The notes under the pieces: generated by a model
Databases searched by the model: none
Told to the model about the DNA's origin: nothing
The model's input: the letters and a program-made list of their open reading frames with translations, nothing else
Shown here: one piece after another, positions 48,826-62,900 of the stretch
How positions within the stretch are numbered: the first letter of the stretch is position 1
How the letters are laid out: each line of letters opens with the position of its first letter
NCBI GenBank assembly: GCA_004154925.1
Contig: QJNS01000746.1
Location: 124,001-188,000 of the forward strand
Origin: Monosporascus cannonballus
Lineage: Eukaryota > Ascomycota > Sordariomycetes > Xylariales
Direction: 5' to 3'
DNA length: 64,000 nucleotides
Translations under genes and position numbers: made by a program

Positions 48826-51800
48826 AAAAAACTCCGAATATAGCGAAAGTTTAATAGAAAATAGTATTAACATTTTTTATAACTTACTTATAAAAATTTC
48901 AGATTTATATGTAATATTTTATAATATAATAATGCTGTTAATTAAATTAAGTTTTAAATTAAAGTTTTATTATTTAACTGTAAAAAAATTAAATTATTAT
49001 TAAATATGATTTGTTTTAATTTAATTTTTAAAAACATTAAGCTTATACAATAAAAGAAATTCTAAAACCAAAATCTATCCTAGTAACTAAACCGAATTAA
49101 ATATAAAAAATCATAAATATGTTATATAAAATAAGAAATATATAAATAAAATAAATCTAAAACTTTAAGATTTTTTTTAAAGAAAGTCTAGAAAAACTTT
49201 TACTTTACAATAATATTCCTTATATCTAAACCAAAACATCTTTGGAATATAATATAATAATATCGATATATCAATTAACATAACAAGTTTTTAAACGGAT
49301 AATTTTTACCAAAAAATATTTTATTATAACTAAAATATTTATCAAAAACACGAAAAACAATTTGTTAAATTTGAAAAAGGACTTTATTAATTTTAATTTA
49401 AATCAACCATGATAATATATATTTACATATATTATAATTAAATCTAATACGCATAGATTTCTTTCGTTTAATAATAATTAATATATGGCTTTTAAAGGTT
49501 TTTAGTCTTAATTGAGTTAATTTATATATAATATAACTTTCGATAGCTTTTTAATATTAAATAAAAGAGAAGAAAATTTTCTTAACAGAATTATACATAT
49601 AAATATATAAATTACTTGATTTTTATTTATTTTTCTAAAAATATAAAGATATTAAATTAGCGGAAAGAAAATATTATATTATTAAAAAGATTTAAACTTA
49701 ATATCGATAAGTTTTCCGTTCGACTTCATACTTTAGTTGTATTATATCTTATAAGAAATTTATACTTTAATTAACTAGACTTTAATATTAATTCAAACCG
49801 TAGTATGGAATATAATACAGTTCGTTTTATTATAGTAAATAGTATATTATTTCATTGAAAAGTATATTTAATTAATAAATTAAAAAAATAAGTTTATTAA
49901 AAACTACCAATTTTAATATTTTAAGAAAATACGCATATTAATAAATACTAGAAATAATTAATTGTATATAATTAATTATATTATATTAATTAAATAACTT
50001 AATTAAAAATGGGTTTAAATTTATAAAAGACCGGTTTTTATGTTTAAATATCGAAATATGATAATAAATAGATAATAGTTTACATTGTAATAACTTAAAA
50101 TATAACTATTTTGTAAAATATTAAAGACTTATTAAAAATTTAAATATAAACTACGAAATTATTTAATTATAATTATTTAGAAATCTCTTAAACTTCTACA
50201 AATATTAAATTTTAAATATTAAAATAAATCAATATAATAAAGATAGAAATTGATAAATGTATATTTTTTAAATGCTGATAACAATTTAAATTATACTAAA
50301 AATAATAAATATAAAATAAAATGATTAAGAAAGTAAAACTTATATTCGCATTATAATTTATTTTAATCGAATATATTACATAGTTATATCTATTATTAAT
50401 AATACTAGTTTTAATAGAAAAAACATCGACTAATAATATTGTAAAAATAAAATCGAATGTAATAATATAACTTTATTGTACGTTAAAAATATAGATTAAT
50501 AATGCGATAAATACGAAGTTCTTATAGAACTTAAATTTTAAAAGAACTTAATATCGGAATTTAACTTGAAATTTTAATTTAATTAAATGGTTAAAGTTTT
50601 ATGAATTTGGTTTTCAATATTAAAGATATTTATGAAATATAAATATTGATATTAGAACTTACTTTTACAGCGAGATAGAAAACAGTATTTAATATGAATT
50701 TAAACATATTCTAAAAAATTAGAAATTTAATATGATAAAAATTACAGTTTTTTCACTGTTTATAAAATATATTAATTATATTATATATATAAACAATTTA
50801 CTTAACAGACATAATCTGTAAATTTGTATCATGTTTTAATAATATATAGAATTTTAATACCTTAAATTCGTCATAGGGTTTTATATTTTTCGATTACAGA
50901 AGTTTTTTTAACAAAAATCAAAGATTTGTTTAAAAAGGTACAAAAAAATATAAATCTACAACAAAATATTAAAATAGTTAACTCGTAGTTAATTAACATA
51001 TGAACATAGTTTTAATAGAAATATTAAAACTAGAAAATAATATTAAACAAATACTGTAAAGTTATATTACCTGTAAATCTAATATAAAACGCGGTTTTTA
51101 TAAATAATATAGTATGCGATAAAGCGGTTGTATTTAAAATTTTCAATTATAACCATAAATAATTCGAAAACAGTTTATAAATAATTAAGAAATCTAAAAG
51201 TTCTAATAAATCTAGTATATTATTAATTATATGTTTTAAAAAGAAAATAAATATTTCGAACAATTCGATTAATTTAAAAAAAACAGAGATTTTACTTAAT
51301 TAAATCGATAAAAAATTTATTTATATAAAAGAAACCTTTTTAAAATGATAATATTTAGCACAAAAATTAAGTTGAAATATATTTAACAAAAAATATACTA
51401 AAACTAAAGAAATTATTATATTTTTATACATATTCAATTTGCTTCTTAAAAGATATCAAATACTAATAATATTATAATAGGGGTTAATATAAAAAGTGAA
51501 TTGATTAATATGTTATAAACATGTATTTATTAAATTTGAATAATTATATATTATATATCGGAATATATGAGCTTTTTAATAAAAAATAACAGTTCACCTT
51601 TACTTAATCTTAAACCGATCTTAAATATTATTATTTTTGGAAATATATTTATATTTAAATTTCCGAAACCTTTGGGCAAATACACCTTTATATTTTTACA
51701 TTTTTCTTTTTTTCTTAAAATACTAAAAAAAATTTATTCTGTTACTAATCAAAGTATAAGAATGTTTATAATATGAAGAGTTTTTAACCGTAAGATATAT

Positions 51801-53804
51801 TACTTTAACTTTCGCCAATCAATATATATATAAATAATTTAATAAAAAATTAATAAACAAATAATTAACATAGTTTAAATAGGGATTAAATATATCAAAT
51901 TACAAATAATTCAAGAATTATATAATATGTAATAAAACAAGCCGAGATATTAATTTTGTATTTATATAATAACCATATAAATTATATTATTGTACTAATT
52001 TTTTAAATAATAATATTAACATAAATATTAATACCAAATAACTTGAAATTGTGTTTCGAATATATTATTTCAAATATGATAAAAATTAATGCAAATAATT
52101 AATCTTCTAATAATTAAGTAAAACAATGTTTTTATATCGCGATAAAAATTAATAATATTATATATATTATATTAATATACGAAAACTCTTTCAAAAATTA
52201 CGATTAAAAACTTAGTTACTTGTAATACGAAACAATTTAAAATAATAATCAAATCCGAGTTTTTATATATCCGAAATATGTTAATATAGATGCATAATTA
52301 TTTATAAGCAAAATTAATAAATTTAATATTTAATAATAATAGATTATTTAGAAATAAATACAAAAACACTATTCTGTATTTTTATAAGATTAAGAAGTAA
52401 CTATCCAAAAATCTACAAGACTTATATCTTTTTAACATTGAAAGGCTTTATCCGAATATCGTTAAAATACGCAATAAGTTAACATCTTACCGTTATTTCT
52501 ATAAAAACACAAATCGTTTAATTTATATGCACAGAGATATAACAAAACTTGGGTTTTTTTTAAAAAAAAAGCTAAGAAAATTTTCAAATCAATAATAACG
52601 ATTCTTACTTTTAAAAACCAATTTATTTGGCGCTTTAAATTAAATATAGCTAGAAAGTTAAGATATAATTTCGATAATATATATTCTTATATAAAAAACC
52701 GCTTTATTTATCTAATACTGCTATATATCTTGTTTAAATATAACGGACTTTAAAGCTTATCGGATAAGGATTTCGATTAAATTAAAAAGAAACCCTAAAA
52801 ATTTACTAGATAAACGTTTTACCTATCATTGTTACGGCTTTGCAAAAGAAGTACTTTTTTTTACTTCTCTTTATTCGAAACTAGCGATTCGAAAACATTA
52901 ATCTATAAAGATATATCTTTTTGTACAATAAATATTTATTAAAAGAATTTCCGTTTTTCGATTCTAAAATGCTTCTTGTTATTACAAGCAAATGTTTTTG
53001 TTTTTCTTTTAGAAAAACTGTTTCTTTCTTAAGAAAAAAGTAAAACGAAAAAATATTACACCGTATCTTCTTTCGAAGATTACAAAAATATATTTACTAA
53101 ACTTGTAGAATAACGAAAATTTCGAAATCGAAACTATTATATTCGCATGAATAAAAAAATATAAATATATTCATTAAGATCTTATATAAAAAATAATTTA
53201 TTATTTTTATATTATATTTATATAAAAATATATATTTATACACGAATTATTTTATACGATAAATTAATATAAAAATGTTTTAAGTAAATAGTTAATTATA
53301 TATAACAAATTATCGTTATAAATATATACATATAGAGTTTTTTTTAAAAATCGAATTTATTTTATATAATTTGAATTAATAAAAACTTCCGTATATACTC
53401 CAAAATAAGCTAAAAATAAATATAAGAAAGTTAAAGCAATATAAAAACAAAAAAGTAATTATTAATAAAAACAGAAAACAAAGTTATTAAATAATAATAA
53501 AATATTGAATTGTTTCACAAAAATATAAAATACGACGAAAATAAGTAATTTTAAATATTTAATTTCTGTTAATAAAACGTATTCCGAATATTCTCAAATA
53601 ATTAACGAATAATTACGGAAATTCGTCATCTGTAATAATATTCGAAAACGGTTTCGAGACTTTAATTTTTCGATAAAAGAATTATAGCACCAAATTTGAA
53701 TAAGTTTAAGGCTAATCGATAATAGAAAAAAAATCAAATATCTAAAAAATTTCAATCTAACGTTTGCTATAATTAATGCTTTAAAGGCCGCAACTATAAT
53801 TAAC
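48826..53804. other. 5-kb extremely AT-rich DNA, unassigned
   Basis: Very AT-rich, with few CpG remnants except in 52.6-53.8 kb, where TTCGAAA-type motifs reappear. Small frames (48785-49003, 51567-51776) are chance openings rich in Ile/Phe/Asn/Lys/Leu. No element ends were found; this is probably old, fully decayed repeat DNA. Confidence 0.5.
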
Positions 53805-53990
53805 TGTAATAGGCTTCACCTAAACGGTCTGTAATTAATTACCAATAAAAGTTTATTTTCTAGCTAAAGAGAAAAAAAAGAAGATAAAAATACAGTTATA
53901 TATATTCGCATATAAAGCGCTGCGCTAATGCTATTTAGTACCGGCATTTATCCGGTACTCCATAATAAAGCTCCATATAGCTCTATTATA
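53805..53990 (-). repeat. LTR of gypsy-2 copy b (left, 3' LTR)
   Basis: Starts TGTAATAGGCTTCACCTAAA and ends CTCTATTATA. Colinear with the LTRs at 41901 and 48633. It is directly followed by TTACTTCCTACTTTTCC, the complement of the polypurine tract. Confidence 0.75.
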
Positions 53991-54349
53991 TTACTTCCTA
54001 CTTTTCCTAAAAAGTGTTAATTTATCGCAAAATTAATAGTTGCGTTAATTTTTAATTTTTAATTAATTCGGAATTCGGAAATTTGTTAATTTCCTAATTA
54101 GGTTTAACTTAGATAATTAATTATGGGTTAATTATGTATTAAATAAATTTATATATAAAAACGTATTTATATTTTCACTTACTTTAATCTTTTTTATAAT
54201 AATAATTTAATTTGATAAATTAAATTTTATTAATATTTATTATAACGTTTTTATATGTTATTCCGTAACGGTTTAAAAATTAATTAATACGTTGTAACGT
54301 TACGAAAATATTCCGTAAAAAGGACGTTTTTATATTTTTAGGCCTTTTT

Positions 54350-54539
54350 TGTGACGGGCACAATGCGTAGGTTGAACGGAGGCACGGCCCAATAAAGGTT
54401 TATATTCAAGGTAAAAAGGGAAGGGGAGAAACAGCTAGCTACTAGCAAAGTGGCTGCTCCTTATATATATATGGGTGAACTCGGGCTAAGGAGTTCGTTC
54501 CGTAAGCCCGAGCTGCCTTATAGGTTTTAGCTTATAATA
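54350..54539 (-). repeat. LTR of gypsy-3 (left, 3' LTR), little RIP
   Basis: 190 bp, starting TGTGACGGGCACAATGCG. It retains GGCAC, GGAGGCACGG and similar CpA sites that are mutated in the right LTR. It shares CTCGGGCTAAGGAGTTCG with the right LTR's CTCGGGCTAAGAAGTTCG, followed by GTAAGCCCGAGCTGCC in both. Confidence 0.8.
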
Positions 54540-57500
54540 TTACCTCTTTTTTCGCCTTTAGGGAATAACGAAATTACGGTAAGGCGGCGGCGAATTTGCT
54601 TATATCTTTTTCTTTTTATTTTTATTCGTACTTTTACGTTTTCGCCGATCCCGTTTCCGTTTCCGAATAACTTTTCGAAATTATTAAAAGCAATTATATT
54701 TTCGAAATTATTACATAATTCCTATATCTGTTCGGTATAGCCTGCTTATTTTACGAATAGTTTTTTTCGGCCACCGCGGCTTACGCGCTTATTGTCGGCC
54801 TTTAATATACGTTTTATTACACATTTTTTAATAATATCGGTAACGGTTAATTATTATTTAAATTTTAATTAAATGATAAATCCCTTATTATTAATTTTAA
54901 AAAATTTATATCGAATTTCGGGTATATTTTTAACGGTACGTTTAATTTTACGGTATTATACGGCGTAATCGCAATAACCTTATATTTAACGTATATTTAA
55001 AATAACTTTTTAAATTATTATAAAATAATTACGTTTTTTTCAGATTTAATTATATTAAATGTTTTATTTTAAAACATAATATTTATTTTTTAAAAATGTT
55101 AATTAATTATTTTATCCGGGCTTAAATTAACGTTATAATAATTTATACGAATTTCGTATTTGTTCTTATTTTTTTAACAATATTAATAATTTTTTCCGTT
55201 TTATGGATTAATTAAAAGGTTACTGGTATTTCGTTAATAGATTTTATATTGTACCCGTAAATTAAAAAAAAGGTTTATTTTTAACGAAAAGTTCCTACCG
55301 TTAAAAGTTAATTATACTGCCGGTAAAAATTCGACCTAATTATATTGTGCGTAATTTATAAAATAATAAAAATATGCAAAAAAATTTTGGTTAATTTTTT
55401 TCATAATTCCGTTTATTTAAGTATAAAAGGATATATTAAGTTATCATTATATATTTATTAAGTTATATAAATAAGTTCAAATTTTAATTTTTTAAATTTT
55501 TTTATTAAATATTAATTTTTTAAGAAAACGGTATTATATTTAATAATAAATAATAAAACGTTAAATATACGTTTTTATTTCCATATTAAATATTAATCTT
55601 AAAATTATTATTCTTATTAAACGATTATAAAATATTATAAAAAAAGTAGGGTTTTTTTTTTGCTTTGCCGGTAGGTCGATTATAAGGGTTACCGAAAAAT
55701 CTGAATAAAATTAATTTAAAATAGGTAAAAGCCGTAATAACTTTTTTTTCGTTTTTTATACGTATAATTTATTATATATATTATAATTATGGCAAAAATA
55801 ACGTATATCTTAAATTTGTCCCAGTTAATAATAATTACGGATTAATATTATTAACGTAATATTTTTTAAGTAACCGGTAATATAAAAATTGTATATTTAT
55901 TAAATTAATAATATCCGGAATAACTTTTAAATAAAAACCTAAATATGTTTTTTAAATTATAAACAACTTTTAAAATTAAAAAATATTTTGTTATAAAAAC
56001 TTTTGCCGTATTTATAATTAAGGGGAAATTATATAATTTCTGAGTTACGGCGGCATATATTATATTTAAAATTTTATTTTTAATAACTTTTAAATTTTAC
56101 ATTTTTTATAGGGTTTTTTCGAGGAATATTTTTTTGCTAAAAAGTATAACCGGTTGTACGTTATTACTTTATTTTAAGTAAATTACGGCCATTAAGACTT
56201 TCTGGATCTGCGTTAATTTATTAAATAATTATTTTTTTAATTAATTAAATTATTTACCTTTTAAATTTAATATTTTTTTTTGCCGTAAAATACGTTTTAT
56301 AACTTGTAAAATATAATATCGGATTAATTTATTAACTTATTAATATAATATTTAAATACGAAATTAAAGGCGGGTAAAAAACCGGCTTTTTAAATCTGCT
56401 TTTTAATAAATTTGCAAATAGTTATAAAATATTAGAAATTTACGTAATTTATTAAAATCGTAAAGGGGCTAATTAATTCTTAAAATTCCTTTTTTTATTC
56501 CGTTAACCTTTTAACGATAATTAGCAACTTTTTATTATGTATTTTATAATTATATTTAATTAATAATAATTTCTTTCTAAAATACGTAATTAATTATAAA
56601 TATTTTAACGAATCGAATTAAAATAAGTATTTTTTAATTACTTAGCCGGAATAATTTACCTTTATTACTATTTTTTCGGGATTTTAATATGTAAAAATAA
56701 ACGTTATAATAAAAAGTTTTTTAAGTTAGTCGAAAACTTATTATTTTTTGTTTGTTTAACGGAAAAAGGTTTTTTTAAATTAATCGTAAAAAAGGAACCG
56801 TTATTCCGTTAAAATCTTTTATAAAATTTCGGTAAAAATTAACGAACTCGATAAAATTTTTATTTCTTTTTATATTAATAAAAACTTTTTATTCTCGAAT
56901 AACGGTTATTTTTTTAGAATTAATTTTTAGGCTTATTTTTGCTTCTATAATAAATTTTAAGTATTTTATTTCCTAAATTACGAATTCGTATTTATTTGAA
57001 TTTAACTTTAATTTTATTTCCGGCAAATAATACAATATTAATTTAATTTTGGTTATATAATTAATTTAAAAGCCGGACGAATAAATTAATATATTATTTA
57101 TATTTACGAAACAAAAGTAATTAAGGTAACGTTTTAGTATAATGTTAATATAACGCTAGAAAGCAACCGGTATACCGCTAAGGCCGAATAAACATATTAG
57201 TTATTCGAAAAATTCAAAACGTATACGGAATACAGTTTTTTATTTATTTTTTTAGCGGATACGTAACCGGTAAAAGGCCGTTCGAACGTTAAGCTTTGTA
57301 AATTACGGGGTTTATAATAAAGTTCGTAACGTTTTTTTTTATTAACGAAAAAAATAACGGTTTTATTTTATAATTTTATTTAATTTTTTATAATTTATAT
57401 AAAACCGTAAATCTTTATTAAGTTTTTTTATAAATAATACTAAGGTATTTACAAAAACATTTTTAATTTAAATTTAATTTTTATCGAATAAATTTATAAA

Positions 57501-59747
57501 TATTTTGCCTAAAATCAATAATTTTTCTTTTAATATTTTATATAAGAATCTTTATGGGATTATTTTTTAATTTGAAATAATTATTTTTTAGTTTATTATT
57601 ACGTTATTATTATTATTATAATAAAATAATAATAATAAGTTTTCGTTATTTGTAAAAAGGTTTCGGAACTTTTGTATTTCCTTAAAAAATAATCCGTTAT
57701 ATTTTTAAAAGTTAATTACGGCTTTACTTTTAAAACTTTATTAATATTTTTTATACAAATTGCAAATAAATATATCCCGTTTTTTCTATGGCGGTTTTGC
57801 CGCGTTATTGCTGCGAAAATTATAATTACCATTAGGTAGGCTTCTTTATATTTTTATAATCGCCTTTTTAAGCGGTTTTTAAGTTTTTTATTAAATTATC
57901 CTTTTTCGCATAATATAAGTACAGTAACGTTATTTGCAAAACGAATAAATCGTTATTTTATTTCGTACATAATATTATTATATTTTATCCAGGGTTTTCC
58001 TAGGATAAGGGAATAAAATAAATTTTTAATTACGTATCCTTAAATTCGTTTTAGGCAGCCGTCCAAATTTATATTAATATAAATAATTTTCGGATTGCGG
58101 TTATTATAAGTTCGTTATTTTTTGCTAACTTTAACTAATAGGATATAATAAATATATATTATAATTTTAAACGGAAAATTAATTATTCATTAAATACAAA
58201 ATAATAAATATATTTATTGTTAAATAAGATATTTATATATATAATATTGTTAATTAAAACGTTTAATATAAAAAAGGTATTATTTAATTTATTATTAATT
58301 TTTTGTAATTTTTTTGGTTATATCTTTTTTTTGCCAACAACTTTTAATAAGGGTTATTTTTTTAAATTTTCGTTATCCGAATTGTTATTTCCGTTAACGG
58401 CATTCCGCAAATTCGTTACCGTAACCTTTATTTTAGCCGAATAAGGCCGTTTTGCGGGTTTATATTTAAGGTATTCCTAATTTAAATAATTCGTGGCGGC
58501 GTAACGGAAATATTGCCCTTTCCGTTTCCGAATTTTTATTTCGTTATCGGAAAGTTATTTCGCATAAGGCCGGTTATCCAAGCCCTATTCCGAATTACCC
58601 CCGGATCGGTTTTTTTAATTAACCTGTTATTAATTTATAAATTTAAAAATTAATATAATTAAATATGTAATATTCGTTATAAACATATTTTTTAAGCGTT
58701 TATTATTTAAACTAATTTATTAATTTGGCCGACATATTATTATTTATTAATTATTTTGCTTTTTTTACCAAAATATTAAATTATTATTTTATATATATAT
58801 AATAATCAGGTAAAACTTTTAAGTAATTAATTATTTTTTTGCCTTATATATTTAACGGTTATAATTATTATAAAATATATTTTTCGTAATTAATACGTTA
58901 CGGAATTATATATTAATATTAATATTTAAGGAAATTATCTTAATTATTAAAAATTACGTTAAACCTTTATATTTAGCTAATTTAAGTTTAAAATTTAATA
59001 AATAATTTTAAAATTATTAATTATTACTTTACTTTATATATTATAATTATTTCGTAATGGATTATATCGCCTATTTATTTTCGATTTATTTTTTATATAA
59101 AAAAAATTATCGACGTCGAAATCCTTTCGTAATTATTTTATTTCGAACCAATAATTAAATTATAATTATTTTTCGGTAAATATAGATATTATAATGCCTA
59201 AATAAGTTATTATAAAAGAACCGGAAATAAACCGGTTTTCCTTTATTTTCGTATAAAATATGGCGAAAAACGAACGGAACGTTTTTTATTTTCCGTCTTA
59301 CGAAAGCCATTTTATAGGCTTACAATTCGCTTTTACGAACGTATTATTAAACGGCGGGCCTACCGTAAGCTTTTAATAAGGCGGGTCCTATTTTATAAAG
59401 GTTTTTTTTTCGTTTTTGTAAAAAGGTATTTTTTTATTTTCGTTATCCGGTTAAGCAAATTATTTATCGTTTCGTTATAATTAAAAATTAATTTAGCAGA
59501 TTTTTTTTACTATATATTAAACTTTTAAAATATATTTACGAACGATTAATGTTATAAGTTCTCCTTAATGATTCCGGACGAAATTAATACCGTAAGCTCG
59601 CTTATGGTTTCGTCGGTTATGTTATTTCGCAATTATTTTGCTATAAAATTCTTTTTGGCTTATTATTTATAACCAGGGTATTTTTGGGAAATATTTTGCT
59701 TTTATTTAGCTTTTTAAAAGCTGTAATAAATTGTGACCTTAAATATA

Positions 59748-59937
59748 TATAACGGGTATAATGCGTAAATTTAACGAAAATACGGCCTAATAAAGATTTA
59801 TATTTAAGGTAAGAAGGGAAGAAGGGAAATAGCTAGCCACTAACGAAGTAACTGTTCCTTATATACATATGGGTGAGCTCGGGCTAAGAAGTTCGCTCCG
59901 TAAGCCCGAGCTGCCCTATAGGCTCTAGCCTGTAACA
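59748..59937 (-). repeat. LTR of gypsy-3 (right, 5' LTR), RIP-mutated
   Basis: 190 bp, starting TATAACGGGTATAATGCG, where the first TG has become TA, and ending CCTGTAACA. Its outer half differs from the left LTR mainly by C-to-T and G-to-A changes. Confidence 0.8.
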
Positions 59938-62900
59938 TTTTTAATAGGTTAAAATCCGCTAAATTTTTCGTACGTTACGTATTTGCGTTATCCTGGACAA
60001 ATAACTTATTAATATAAATAAAAAAGCGGTTCGTTATTAAATTTACGTTAATTATAATTATAAATATCTCGAAATAAAATTTTTTTATTTTTATTAATAT
60101 ATTTTTTTAATATGGTTTCGGCGTAATTTGCGGATGTTCTCAAATTTTGTTAAGCGGTTAATACGTTTTGCGAAATTACTTTTAATTACGATTATCGAAC
60201 TTTTAATAAGTTCGTTTTTTTTACGTATTTTTTAATTATTTTTTTGCCGTTAACCTTAATTTAACGGTTATCCGTACTTAGAAAAAACGGATGCCGAAAT
60301 TTTGCGTTTATATTTTAAATTTTCGTACGTCGTTTGTTCCGAAGTACATTTACGCCTTTAATTTCTGGTTTATGCGTTAGTTATAGGTAAGTTAAGTTGC
60401 CGATTTTGCCATTTTTTTCGTATCGTTTATTAATTCTTATTATAGGTTAAATTAATAGTTATTAATACTTATATTATTAACGTTTTCGAAAATTTCGTAA
60501 TCGTAATTGAAACGGTTAAAAAGATATTCCGATTTTACCGGAATTTAATATAATTAAAACCAAATAATTATATGCTTTAGATACGTAATTTCCGCATAAC
60601 GTTAATATTATAAATTTCTAAAGTAAAATATTAAATTTACAGAAATTTAAAAATAATTAAATAATTTTATAACCGGCATATTACTTTCATAATTTTTATT
60701 TTCTTTTTAATATATTTTATTTATAAATAACGGAAATATTGTTTTAACGCGTATTTGCAAATTATTTAAACTTATTTTTAAGCAGTTTTCTTAAGTTTCT
60801 TATACCGTTTACATACCGCCCGGCCGGTATTTTTAAGCTGGATCTTTAACCGTTTATTTTCGATTAATATGTTAAATTTAACGTCCGTTATTAATAGCTA
60901 TATTATTATATTTGTTTTCGAATTGCTATAAAGCCGCTATATTTGCGGATTTTTCGAATGGCTTTTAAATTGGTTTGCGTAACTTAATTTTTTTTACCTG
61001 GATTTGGCGTATAAAACTTTTCTTTATTTTTTTTCTGTTCGGACTTAAAAATATTTTCGATTTTAAATTCCGATTTGTTATTTCCTTTAAGAATAATAAA
61101 AAAGGGTTACGTATTTAAATTAATTTAAAACGGTAAAAGGTTACGGTTTATACGTTTTGATAAATTAACGTAAAAATAGCTATAAATCTTTTTCAATATA
61201 TATAATTTGATAACGTAAAAATTAATTATTTTGGTTATTTAGTATTTAATATAAAATTACCTTAATCTTTTTGACGGCTAAAAAGTAACGATATTTTTTA
61301 CAAATCACCAAATTTTATTATTAACTTTGTATTTTCCGGCAGGAAAATAACGTTTATTCGTTATTTTTTTCTGGGTTTGCTAAGCTGCCACTATCGCGGC
61401 TTAAGAAAATTGCGTATTTTTTCGTAATTTTTTTACGAAAATATCCATTTTTGTACGTAAATTTTTCTTAATTACCAAATACCTTTTTAACGGAATCGAG
61501 CTAATATAATATTTATAAAATAAGAAAAACAAATTTTATCGAAATCATATTTCGGTTATTAATTACGAATATTATTTTCGGAAAAAGCTTATTTTATTTT
61601 TATTATAAATACGTTACGGAAATTTATAAATAAATTAATATCTTTTAATTAATTCTTTCAGTAATATTATAACATTTTAAATGGTATATAATAAAAAGGC
61701 GTTATTTTAGTTTTATTAATTCGCAAAACTTAACTTAGAATGTTTTTATTTAATTAATTTGTTTATTATTTATTATAACTTTAAAGAAAACATAAAATTT
61801 CCAATATGCTTTTACGAATATTTCCGTATATATTTTTATATTTATTGTACGTATTGTTGTTAAAATTATCATTTTAAATAATTAATTTCTTATAATTATC
61901 AAAAATGTAAGTTATATTTAAAAACAATTAATAATTCGTTATAAATTTATTCGGAAACCGGGAATAATTTTAATAATTTCTTTCTTATTTTTCTATACGT
62001 TTTTATAATTATATAAGTCGTAATTTTTATAAAATTACCTTATTATACAATATATATTTGGCCAAGAAAACTTTTCTAAAATACCGTTATCGTAATTGTT
62101 TTATTACGGTAACTTATTATATAAGAATTATAAATATTTTATAATAAATATGTCCTATTTAATTTATAATTTAAAATCTAAAAGCGTTTCCGAAATTTAA
62201 AAAAATATTAATATTTAAAAAATATTTTATAATTAATATTAATAATTTTAATTTTATTAAAAAGTCATGTTGTTTTTTATAATAACCTTAATAATACGGT
62301 TGTAATTTTTATTATGTTTTAATATTATAATTTAAATTTTTTAAAAATTTTCGTAATATTAAAACATTTATATTTTTTTAAAATAACCCGTTATTTTTAA
62401 TTTTAATATTATTAATTGTTATTATATTTTTAACGTATTTTTACTATTTCGTAAATAATATAAATAATAATTTATTTTTTATTAATTTAATTTTTCGTAC
62501 GGTTTTCCGGTTATTATTTTTTCTAAGTATATTTTATTCTTTACGCAAAAATATATCTGCCTTAATATTTAAACGGCCAGCATAAAATTTAAAATAAAAT
62601 TAAAAAAAATTAACTTTTTTAATTATTTTGTTTAATATTAATTTAAACTTTTAATAATTATAAAATATTTTCAATTTTTATAATCCGTAATAATTTTAAA
62701 TGGGATTATTATATTATATAATTTTATATCTTACATTTTTAAACAATTTATTAGTATTAAAAATTCTTTATTATATATTTTATAATTAATTTTAATAAGT
62801 ATTTAATTTTTAAAATAATATGTAACCGGATATAAAATTTTTAACTTATTAATTTAAAATAAATAATATTTGTATATTACTTTTATATAATTTATTTTTA

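Larger units (their letters stand above)
54350..59937 (-). mobile_element. Ty3/gypsy retrotransposon nested in gypsy-2 copy b (gypsy-3)
   Basis: LTRs of 190 bp at 54350-54539 and 59748-59937 bound a 5588-bp element. It is flanked by TTTTT on both sides (54345-54349 and 59938-59942), and the host element continues cleanly across the insertion. A polypurine-tract complement (TTACCTCTTTTTTCG, 54540 on) follows the left LTR, so the coding strand is minus. The minus strand near 57.07-57.12 kb reads FCFVNINNILIYSSG, a reverse transcriptase YxDD box with Tyr and both Asp replaced by Asn. Gypsy-type FYRRF-like sequence follows. No frame is intact. Confidence 0.8.

Noticed and set aside
40392..58444. 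Frames of 68-84 codons at 40392-40646, 42383-42589, 46452-46679, 48785-49003, 51567-51776 and 58217-58444
   Set aside because: Composition is Ile/Phe/Asn/Lys/Leu/Tyr-rich as expected of chance openings in AT-rich DNA; several lie inside retroelement bodies or LTRs, some on the wrong strand.
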